Below are positions 1-7,411 of a DNA stretch of 64,000 nucleotides, piece by piece. Position 1 is the stretch's first letter; each line of letters opens with the position of its first letter. Origin of the DNA: an uncultured Clostridia bacterium (GTDB lineage: Bacteria; Bacillota; Clostridia; Christensenellales; Aristaeellaceae); NCBI GenBank assembly GCA_934667105.1, contig CAKULG010000001.1:124001-188000 (forward strand), written 5' to 3'. Under the pieces are notes generated by a model. That model saw only the letters and a list, made by a program, of their open reading frames with translations, ran no database searches and was not told where the DNA came from. A program made the position numbers and the translations under genes.

Positions 1-1
1 T

Positions 2-961
2 TATCAAAACGGCTTGTATGAAGAAAGCAAGGAGCCTTGGGAACAGGTGCTTTCCAGCAACAGCCTATTCGATTATGCCTATGCGGGATTAGGACAAAGC
101 TATTTCCGCCTGGAAGATTATTCTCGAGCGCTGAGCGCCTCCCGGCTGGGCGGCGACCGCGCAGGCTACAGCGACGCATTTTGGGAAATCCGCAATAACT
201 GGCTTCAGCACAACGCGCTTTACGCTGTGGCGGAGCTGGCTATCCTTGCGCTGGCGCGCCATGGCTGGAAGCGGCTGCGGAAAAAGGGCGCTTTTCCTTG
301 GGCGGCGGCCTGGCGCGATCGCCTGGCGCGGCTTCGCTTGCCGCAGCAATTGGCCTATGGCCGGGTGTTTTTGCGCAATCCTTACGACGGGTGCTACGGC
401 ATCAAAAAGGAAGGGCGTGTTTCCGGGCTTTCCGCTACGATTATTTATTTGCTGGTGTTCGCCTTTTATATGATTGATAAGTACACCTGCGGGTATTTAT
501 TCAAGCGGGCGCCTGACGGCCAATACGAAGCGCTGATGGATCTGGGGCTGGTGCTGGGTGGAATCGGGCTGTTTCTGATTTCCTGTCACCTCATCTGCTC
601 TATCCGCGAGGGCGAAGGAACGCTTAAGCAGCTGTATTGCGGCCTGGCCTGCGCCCTCACGCCCTATCTGATGCTGCTGCCCGTTCGCTACGTCCTGTCC
701 TTTGTGCTGACGAATAACGAGGCCTTCCTGATTACGCTGTGCGATACGGCGGCCGTCGTCGGCGTTCTGGCGTTGGTTGTGGTGATGGTGCGGTATATAC
801 AGGATTACACCTTTACTAAGACCATTACGACGCTGCTGCTGACGCTGCTGACCATGCTGATGCTGATGATTGGGATGGTTATTGCCACGGCTATGGTGGC
901 GCAGCTGTATGATTTTATCGCGGCCGTGTGGAAGGAGGCAAGATTCTACCATGCGCAATAG
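2..961 (+). CDS. YIP1-family membrane protein with TPR, 5' end missing
   Basis: The frame is open to the left edge, so the true start lies outside the window. The first ~65 residues look like a TPR unit (alternating small and aromatic residues around GLGQSYFRLEDYSRAL). A YIP1-like domain follows, beginning near NPYDGCYGIKKEG and containing about five hydrophobic segments. Members of this Clostridial family often carry N-terminal NHL/TPR repeats before YIP1 and sit directly before a DUF5696 protein and carbohydrate ABC permeases, as here. The gene overlaps the next one by 11 bp. Its role is unknown; helping the associated importer in the membrane is an inference from context. Confidence 0.8.
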   Translation, partial: YQNGLYEESKEPWEQVLSSNSLFDYAYAGLGQSYFRLEDYSRALSASRLGGDRAGYSDAFWEIRNNWLQHNALYAVAELAILALARHGWKRLRKKGAFPWAAAWRDRLARLRLPQQLAYGRVFLRNPYDGCYGIKKEGRVSGLSATIIYLLVFAFYMIDKYTCGYLFKRAPDGQYEALMDLGLVLGGIGLFLISCHLICSIREGEGTLKQLYCGLACALTPYLMLLPVRYVLSFVLTNNEAFLITLCDTAAVVGVLALVVVMVRYIQDYTFTKTITTLLLTLLTMLMLMIGMVIATAMVAQLYDFIAAVWKEARFYHAQ

Positions 962-3074
962 ATTACTGCCGCTTTGTCTGCTGCTCCTGCTGCTTGTACC
1001 TTGCGCGGCGCTGGCGGATGTATGCGTTTTTGAAAATGAACGGCTGACGCTTTCGGTGGATACGGAGAGCCTGGCGCTGTGCGTGACGGATCGCGCCACA
1101 GGAGGCGTGCTTCGGGGCGGGGCGGAGATTCCCGCCGATCAGAAGCTGACCGCCTGGACGGGATTCCTTCAATCCACGCTGTCCATCGAGGTGAGCAAGG
1201 GAAACAGCACCTCCGCCAGCCGGGTGGACATGCTGACGGGCGAAGCCCGCGTGCAGATTCTGGAACGCTGGGCGGACGGTCTCGCCTGTATGGTGGATTT
1301 TCCGCAGCAGGGGCAGCGCATTCGCCTGGAACTTCTGCTTTCGGAGGATAGCTTTTCCTTAACCGTTCCGCAGGACGGCATAGAGGAATATGGCGATACC
1401 CGGCTGTGTGGCGTATATCTTTTACCCTGCTTCGGCGCTTCCCGGCTCAAGGACGCTCGGGGATACACGCTGGTTCCGGAGGCCGCGGGCGCGCTGATCG
1501 CTTGGACGGACGGCCAGGGAATTCCTAATACGCCGTATGTGAAGCGAATTTATGGCGAAAACGCAGGGGTGGAGGTTTCCGTGCCGATGGAATTGAACCG
1601 TCCTGCGGAAAAAATAACGATGCCGCTTTACGGTATGGTGAATCAGGACGCGGGCCTGGGTTATCTGGCGGTGGTGGAAAGCGGGGAGGAAGCTGCGGAA
1701 ATTCAGGCGTATCCCGGCGGCGTGATTACAGATTATAACTGGGCGGGAGCGCGCTTTATTCTGCGAGAGCAGTACGTGCAGCAAACCTCTCGCACAGCAG
1801 GCCTGCTGCGGGTGGAAAGCAAGGCCGACGTCCGGGAGTTGGCCATTCGGTTTTACATCCTCTCCGGCGATCAGGCGGATTACAGCGGCATGGCCCAGCG
1901 CTACCGCCGCGCCCTGCTGGAAGCGGAAAAGCTAAAACAGAGGGATACCCGGTATCGCCCCCGGCTGGATTTTCTGGGCGCGGAATCCAAAAAGCTGCTG
2001 CTTTGGAACGCGCTGGTTCCCATGACTACGGCGGAGCAAATGCGCCAAATTTTGGCGGATTATCGTGATGCGGGGCTTTCCGCGCCGTTGGTGATTTATC
2101 GAGGCTGGCATCCCGGCGGGCTGAGCCTGAGTTATGGCGCTGGCAGCCTGGCAATGGAACGTGGGCTGGGCACGCTGGAGGAGTTGGATGCCCTGCGCGA
2201 CCAGGTGGAGGCGGAAAACGGACTGTTTTTGCTGGAGGAAGAAACCGTGCTGGCCAATACCAACCGCCTGTATAATACCCGCCTGGATGTGGCCCGCACC
2301 GTGGGCCAAAGCGTGATGGAAAAGGCGACGGGCAAGGAACTGTATCCCACCTTTTATTACTTGACGCCGCACAAATCCGTATCGATGCTGGCGGCGTATC
2401 AGACGGCGTATGGGCAGCGCTTTCCGGGCCTGGCGCTGAGCACACTGCCAAACACCCTGTTTTCCTATTATTCAGGGGAGAGCGTCGTTTCGCGGCAGGA
2501 GAGCATGCGGCGCTGCCGGGAGGGGCTGGAAAGCCTGACAGGAATCACCCGCGCGCTGCAAAACCCTTTCGCAGGCTATTGGGACCAGACGGATATTTTT
2601 CTTGATATGCCCCTTGACACCACCAGCTATTCCTTCCTTTCAGCGGAAGTTCCATTCCTGCCGCTGGTGCTCAACGGATCCATACCCTATTACAGCGCCT
2701 ATTGCAACGACGACGCCAACGCGGCCCGACAGCTGCTTAAGCTGGTGGAATACGGCGCGTATCCCTCCTATCTGATTACGTACGAGAATGTGAAGCAATT
2801 GGAGGATACCAATTCCTGCGATATTTTCTGCGCCCAGTGGGATGTGATAAAGGACGGCCTGCTGGCCCGGGATGCGCGCCTGCGCGCCCTGTATGCGGAA
2901 ACCGCAGGGACGCGAATGATTCGTCATGATATTCTGACGGCGGAGGTGGTGCGGCTGGAATATGAAGATGGGAAAAGCGTTTTGATCAATTACGGAAACG
3001 AAGCGTATTCCTGGCGAGGGAAAACGGTGCCCGCCATGGATTATCTGCTGGTGAAAGGAGGCGGGGAGCAATGA
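951..3074 (+). CDS. Secreted DUF5696-family protein
   Basis: About 707 aa. ATG 951 is chosen because AAGGAGG lies about 10 nt upstream and it gives a clean signal peptide (MRNRLLPLCLLLLLLVPCAALA). An upstream in-frame start would add 27 residues without a leader. The remainder looks like a large extracytoplasmic beta-rich and TIM-barrel-like protein without an obvious catalytic motif. Its position between a YIP1 protein and LacF/LacG-type permeases matches the DUF5696 family from memory. The stop overlaps the next start (ATGA). It probably acts on or binds the glycan imported by this operon; no enzymatic function can be assigned. Confidence 0.82.
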   Translation: MRNRLLPLCLLLLLLVPCAALADVCVFENERLTLSVDTESLALCVTDRATGGVLRGGAEIPADQKLTAWTGFLQSTLSIEVSKGNSTSASRVDMLTGEARVQILERWADGLACMVDFPQQGQRIRLELLLSEDSFSLTVPQDGIEEYGDTRLCGVYLLPCFGASRLKDARGYTLVPEAAGALIAWTDGQGIPNTPYVKRIYGENAGVEVSVPMELNRPAEKITMPLYGMVNQDAGLGYLAVVESGEEAAEIQAYPGGVITDYNWAGARFILREQYVQQTSRTAGLLRVESKADVRELAIRFYILSGDQADYSGMAQRYRRALLEAEKLKQRDTRYRPRLDFLGAESKKLLLWNALVPMTTAEQMRQILADYRDAGLSAPLVIYRGWHPGGLSLSYGAGSLAMERGLGTLEELDALRDQVEAENGLFLLEEETVLANTNRLYNTRLDVARTVGQSVMEKATGKELYPTFYYLTPHKSVSMLAAYQTAYGQRFPGLALSTLPNTLFSYYSGESVVSRQESMRRCREGLESLTGITRALQNPFAGYWDQTDIFLDMPLDTTSYSFLSAEVPFLPLVLNGSIPYYSAYCNDDANAARQLLKLVEYGAYPSYLITYENVKQLEDTNSCDIFCAQWDVIKDGLLARDARLRALYAETAGTRMIRHDILTAEVVRLEYEDGKSVLINYGNEAYSWRGKTVPAMDYLLVKGGGEQ

Positions 3075-4024
3075 AAAGACGGCGAATAGGCCTGGTGGCG
3101 CGTCGGGAAATGAAGGGCTATATTTTCCTGCTTCCCTGGCTGATCGGATTGATTCTATTTTTCCTGTATCCCCTGGCGCAGTCCCTCCGGTATAGCCTGA
3201 GCTATGTGACGGTGAAGGCGACGGGCGTGGAAATGCAGTATATAGGCCTGGATAATTACCGCTGGTTTTTCTTTGAAAACCTGGAGTTTATCAGCCTGAT
3301 GGCGGATTTTTTCGGGGAGGCAACGCTGCGGCTGCTGGTGATCCTGATTTTCGGGCTGATTATCGCATTGATGCTCAATCAAAATATCGCCGCCAAGGGC
3401 TTCTTCCGAACGCTGTTTTTCCTGCCGATCATCTGCGTGACCGGCCCGGTGCTTTCCCGGCTGGTCAGCTCGGGGGCCACCAGCGTGCCCATGATCGAGC
3501 GCTACGGCGTGGCCGCTATTATTAATGCGGTGCTGCCGGAAACGGCGGCCGCCCCCTTGAACAAATTGTTCGGGGAGCTGATTTTGGTGCTGTGGTATTC
3601 GGGCGTTCCGATTCTGATTTATATGACCGGGCTGCAAAAAATCGACGCCTCCATTTACGAGGCCGCGCTTATCGACGGGGCGGGGGGATGGGTGAGCTTC
3701 TGGAAGATCACGCTGCCCGCGCTGCGGAATTTCATTCTGATTAACGGCATCTATACCCTGGTGTATCTTTCCTCTAACGGCGAAAACACCCTGTATAGCA
3801 CCATTAAGGATCGCATGTTCACCTCCCCCAATCAATCCTACGGCGGATACGGCAAGGCCACCGCCAGCGCCTGGGTCTACGCGATATGCCTGGGGTTATA
3901 CATTCTGCTGATCGTGTTCCTTTGCCGGGAAAGGAAAGCGAGCCGGGTGGAGGTCGTGGTGACGCGGGAGCAGATGCGCGTGAACCGGATTCACCGGGAG
4001 CGCGCAAAAAGAGGGAGGGCGTGA
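3071..4024 (+). CDS. Carbohydrate ABC transporter permease (LacF/UgpA type)
   Basis: 317 aa, about six membrane segments. The cytoplasmic EAA loop is clear: EAALIDGAGGW followed by FWKITLP, the site that docks with the ATPase. A long periplasmic-type loop near residues 130-165 (TSVPMIERYG) is usual for this permease class. Start overlaps the DUF5696 stop by 4 bp with GGCGGGGAGC before it. It forms the first half of a heterodimeric sugar import channel with the next gene or with the permease at 6510. No ATPase is encoded in this operon, so it likely borrows a shared MsmK/UgpC-type ATPase such as the one at 60203. Confidence 0.92.
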   Translation: MKRRRIGLVARREMKGYIFLLPWLIGLILFFLYPLAQSLRYSLSYVTVKATGVEMQYIGLDNYRWFFFENLEFISLMADFFGEATLRLLVILIFGLIIALMLNQNIAAKGFFRTLFFLPIICVTGPVLSRLVSSGATSVPMIERYGVAAIINAVLPETAAAPLNKLFGELILVLWYSGVPILIYMTGLQKIDASIYEAALIDGAGGWVSFWKITLPALRNFILINGIYTLVYLSSNGENTLYSTIKDRMFTSPNQSYGGYGKATASAWVYAICLGLYILLIVFLCRERKASRVEVVVTREQMRVNRIHRERAKRGRA

Positions 4025-4027
4025 ACC

Positions 4028-5011
4028 GTGAAAAAGAGGAAAAACGGGAAAAGCCTCCTGCGGAAATGGCTGCTGGGCACCCAGGAACGCATGGGCGCGC
4101 TTCCCAAAACGCTGCTGTATGTTCTGCTGATTGCCATTGGCTTCGTCTACATCTATCCCTTGCTGAACATGCTGATTACCAGCCTGGAATCGCTGGACGA
4201 TTTGCTGGATCCCGCCGTTCAGTGGCTGCCCCACAAGCTGCGGCTGGACAACTATGGAAAGGCGTTCCAAACGATGGGGGTTGCCGAGCATCTGGTGGAT
4301 ACGCTGGAATTAACGCTGCTGCCTGCGCTGATGCAGACGATATCCTGCGCGCTGGCGGGCTATGCCTTCGCCCGGTTTAATTTTAAGGGCAAGAGGCTGT
4401 TGCTGCTGTTTGTGCTGCTCACGTTCATCGTGCCCTTCCCGGTGCTGATGATGCCCACCTATTCCCTCTATTCCAAATATAATATTCTGGGCAGCATCTG
4501 GACGATTGTGTTTCCGGCTATGACGGGGCAGGGCCTGCGGGCGGCGATATTTATCCTGATTTACCGGGCGTTTTACGCCCAGACGCCCCGGGCCCTGGAT
4601 GAAGCCGCCCGGGTGGACGGGGCCAGCGAAAAAAGGGTGTTCTTCACCATCGGCCTGCCGCTGGGGCTTCCCGCCATGCTGACCTCCTTCCTGTTTTCCT
4701 TCGTCTGGTATTGGAACGATACCTACATGAACAATCTTTATGTGGCGGGGGTAAAGCGCGTGGGGGACGCCCGGCAGATTTCCACCCTGATGATGGAATT
4801 GGTGCGCTTCGAGGACAGCTATTCCGCTTATTTAAAAAAGCAGTACGGAAGCGCGGCGGCTGCCGCCGCCACGGGCGCGGCCAACGTGCAGAACGAGGCC
4901 GTCACCATGGCCGGCACCATGCTGGCGATCGCCGTTCCGCTGCTGCTGTATTTCCTGCTGCAAAAGTATTTTGTGAACGCCATCGACCGCAGCGGAATTA
5001 CCGGCGAATAA
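4028..5011 (+). CDS. Carbohydrate ABC transporter permease (LacG/UgpE type)
   Basis: 327 aa, starting with GTG three bases after the previous stop, behind GAGGGAGGG. About six membrane segments. The EAA loop reads DEAARVDGASEKR then FFTIGLP. Between the last two membrane segments is an unusual Ala-rich insert (SAAAAAATGAANVQ). It is the second permease subunit of a sugar ABC importer. A further LacG-like permease occurs at 6510, so this operon has one LacF-type and two LacG-type subunits. Confidence 0.92.
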   Translation: MKKRKNGKSLLRKWLLGTQERMGALPKTLLYVLLIAIGFVYIYPLLNMLITSLESLDDLLDPAVQWLPHKLRLDNYGKAFQTMGVAEHLVDTLELTLLPALMQTISCALAGYAFARFNFKGKRLLLLFVLLTFIVPFPVLMMPTYSLYSKYNILGSIWTIVFPAMTGQGLRAAIFILIYRAFYAQTPRALDEAARVDGASEKRVFFTIGLPLGLPAMLTSFLFSFVWYWNDTYMNNLYVAGVKRVGDARQISTLMMELVRFEDSYSAYLKKQYGSAAAAAATGAANVQNEAVTMAGTMLAIAVPLLLYFLLQKYFVNAIDRSGITGE

Positions 5012-5022
5012 TGTGCGCACGA

Positions 5023-5050
5023 CATTTCCTTCGGTGCATCGGAGGAAATG
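5023..5050 (+). other. Intercistronic stem-loop before the solute-binding protein gene
   Basis: Perfect 8-bp arms, CATTTCCT (5023-5030) and AGGAAATG (5043-5050), lie between the permease and the solute-binding protein gene. There is no T-run after it, so it is more likely an mRNA processing or stability element than a terminator. Its right arm contains the in-frame ATG 5048, which argues against that codon as the true start. Confidence 0.55.
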
Positions 5051-5083
5051 CCCGAAAATAAAAATGAAAAGGAGAAAAGAACC

Positions 5084-6406
5084 ATGATGAAAAGGTTGCT
5101 GTGCGTTTTCCTGACGGCGGCTATGCTGCTGAACCTGGCTCCCGTTCTGGCGGAAACGGCGGAAGGCCTGCCCCCCATGACGACGGAGGAAATCACCCTC
5201 ACCTTCACCACCCGGGAAATCCCCAATGAACTGCTGGAATACCAGGCGAAGAAATTCATGGAAGCCTACCCCAATATCCATGTGGAGGTGCTGGGGCTGG
5301 ATTACTCTACCTTTGACGCCACTATGGCCAACATGGCCTCCGAGGGCAAGCTGCCCGACGTGCTGGGCCTGAATTGGGCTACCGATGCAGTGGCCAACGG
5401 CTGGCTGATGTGCCTGGACGAGTTCTATGAAAAGGATCCCGACATTGCCGATATGAGCGAGCAGATGAAAAAATATCATGAGATCGACGGGAATATGTGG
5501 TGCGTTCCTTTTGAATGCCGTCCCTCCGTCTGCGTTCTCAACAGGACGTTGTTTGAGAAATACAACGTGGAGGTGCCCGATTACGATTGGACCTTCGACG
5601 ATTTCGTTGATCTGGTAGCTGAGCTGAACCATCCCGAGGATTACAACTACGGCTTTGCCGCAGGCTATCAGTTGACGAACAATTTTGTTTACAATTACGG
5701 CTGGGACGGCGAAAAGTACACCTTCGGCGACGATTGGGTAAGCATGATGGAGCGGCAGATTGAGTGGGTTTCCAGCGGCGTTACAGCCGACAGCATGACC
5801 GGCGAGGAAAAGACGGCCGTCCTGGGGGATGAAAACGCCGATCCTATGGCCATGGGCCACGCCGCCATGGCTATTGTCGCCCAATATTCCGGCTACGACT
5901 ACATCAACGGCGTGAACGCGGAGAAGAGCGGCTGTGAATTCCTGTTCTACCCGCTGCCCAACTATGACGATAAGGCTGCCTGCGAAACCGTTCCCGGCGG
6001 CATTTCCGCCACCTGCCAGTATCCCCGGGAAGCCTGGGAGCTGGCCAAGTGGATGGGCTGGGGCCCGCAGGCCACCATCTCCCGCTCGGAATACTTCAAG
6101 GAAAAGGGCGAATTGGATTTAAACGCCCCCTGCGTGCTGAATGAGAAGGCGATGAGCGTGCTCATCGAGAACGCGCCCGAGGCGCTGAAGGGCTTCTATC
6201 AGCACATGCGTCAGCCCATCACCATGGCCGCCTCCACCCTGCCCGGAAGCCTGAACCTGGTGCTGCTGCTGTGGTTAGGCGGCTGGGGCGAAAAAATGGA
6301 TAAGGGCGAAGTGACCGTCGCCGAGGCCGCCGTGCTCCTCCGGGAGGAGGGAATTAAGGGCGTACAGGAATCCTTGAACGCCATTCGGAAATTTACCGGA
6401 AAATAA
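5084..6406 (+). CDS. Extracellular sugar-binding protein of ABC transporter
   Basis: About 440 aa from ATG 5084. AAAAGGAG sits about 10 nt upstream and the start gives a signal peptide (MMKRLLCVFLTAAMLLNLAPVLAE). The in-frame ATG at 5048 would place 12 charged residues before the signal peptide and lies inside a hairpin. There is no lipobox cysteine, so the protein may be retained otherwise or released, which is uncommon for Gram-positive binding proteins. The fold signature is that of family 1 solute-binding proteins (KFMEAYPNIHVEV, then a short segment before LPDVLGLN). Flanked by permeases, it should deliver an oligosaccharide to them. Confidence 0.9.
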   Translation: MMKRLLCVFLTAAMLLNLAPVLAETAEGLPPMTTEEITLTFTTREIPNELLEYQAKKFMEAYPNIHVEVLGLDYSTFDATMANMASEGKLPDVLGLNWATDAVANGWLMCLDEFYEKDPDIADMSEQMKKYHEIDGNMWCVPFECRPSVCVLNRTLFEKYNVEVPDYDWTFDDFVDLVAELNHPEDYNYGFAAGYQLTNNFVYNYGWDGEKYTFGDDWVSMMERQIEWVSSGVTADSMTGEEKTAVLGDENADPMAMGHAAMAIVAQYSGYDYINGVNAEKSGCEFLFYPLPNYDDKAACETVPGGISATCQYPREAWELAKWMGWGPQATISRSEYFKEKGELDLNAPCVLNEKAMSVLIENAPEALKGFYQHMRQPITMAASTLPGSLNLVLLLWLGGWGEKMDKGEVTVAEAAVLLREEGIKGVQESLNAIRKFTGK

Positions 6407-6418
6407 AACGCTTTATGC

Positions 6419-6454
6419 TTCCCTGGGGGCGCGATGCACCGCTCCCCCAGGGAA
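6419..6454 (+). other. Strong intercistronic stem-loop after solute-binding protein gene
   Basis: Perfect 11-bp arms TTCCCTGGGGG (6419-6429) and CCCCCAGGGAA (6444-6454) with a 14-nt loop, in the 103-bp gap between the binding-protein gene and the next permease. It lacks a T-tract. Such hairpins commonly raise binding-protein mRNA over downstream permease mRNA by blocking 3' decay or by partial termination. Confidence 0.65.
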
Positions 6455-6509
6455 AATCCCCCATCGCAGATTCATCGCCCCATCCGGCGCGAAAGGCGGC
6501 TGTGCCCAA

Positions 6510-7373
6510 ATGCAGAAAACACGCTTTAATCCTAAAGGCTTTCATGCGAACCAAATCCCCATCTATTTGTTTTTGCTGCCCATGGCGGCCTTCATGGCGC
6601 TGCCCATCGTGTTCATCATCAATCATGCCTTTAAACCCATGGAGGAGCTTTTCGCCTATCCTCCCCGTTTCTTTGTGCAGCGGCCCACGCTGAATAATTT
6701 CTCTCAGCTTATTCGTCAGGCGGCGGCCGGCTCCGTGCCTATCAGCCGTTATCTTTTTAACAGCCTGCTCGTCACGCTGACCACGGTTTTCGCCAACGTG
6801 ACGATTAGCGCAATGGCCGCATTCGCCCTGAGCAAGCTGCGCTTTCGGGGCAAACGCGCGCTGATGGAAATCAACAGCCTGGCCATGATGTTCGTTTCCG
6901 TGGCCGTGACCATCCCCCGGTATTTGCTGGTGGAGCGGCTGGGCCTGATGAACACATATTGGGCCCACATTTTGCCGGTGATCGCGCTGCCGGTGGGGCT
7001 GTTTTTGGTAAAGCAATTTACCGATCAGGTGCCCGATTCGCTGGTGGAGGCAGCGGTAATCGACGGGGCGGGCTATTTCACGGTGTTCCGCAAGGTGATT
7101 CTTCCGCTGATCCGTCCCGCCATCGCTACGGTGATTGTGATGTCCTTCCAATCTGTTTGGAACAATACGGAAACCTCTGCAATGTATACCACCCGGGAGA
7201 GTATGCGCACCCTGACGTTTTTCCTGAATACTTTGGCCGGCTTGAATAATACCGTGGCGGGCCAGGGAATGGCGGCGGCGTCCTCCTTCATTATGTTCCT
7301 TCCCAACCTGATCTTGTTTTTGATTATGCAAAGCCGCGTGATGAACACCATGGCGTATTCCGGCATTAAATAA
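6510..7373 (+). CDS. Carbohydrate ABC transporter permease (LacG type, second copy)
   Basis: 287 aa, about six membrane segments, EAA loop VEAAVIDGAGYF then FRKVILP. It has the short N-terminus of LacG-type subunits. The start has only a weak GGCGG site about 7 nt upstream, and it follows a stable hairpin, so lower translation than the upstream binding protein is expected. It differs clearly from the permease at 4028, so it is not a recent duplicate. It may replace that subunit in an alternative channel. Confidence 0.9.
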   Translation: MQKTRFNPKGFHANQIPIYLFLLPMAAFMALPIVFIINHAFKPMEELFAYPPRFFVQRPTLNNFSQLIRQAAAGSVPISRYLFNSLLVTLTTVFANVTISAMAAFALSKLRFRGKRALMEINSLAMMFVSVAVTIPRYLLVERLGLMNTYWAHILPVIALPVGLFLVKQFTDQVPDSLVEAAVIDGAGYFTVFRKVILPLIRPAIATVIVMSFQSVWNNTETSAMYTTRESMRTLTFFLNTLAGLNNTVAGQGMAAASSFIMFLPNLILFLIMQSRVMNTMAYSGIK

Positions 7374-7411
7374 TTCCCCGCCCGGCGGAGCAGGGAGAGA
7401 AGAGGGTTGTT

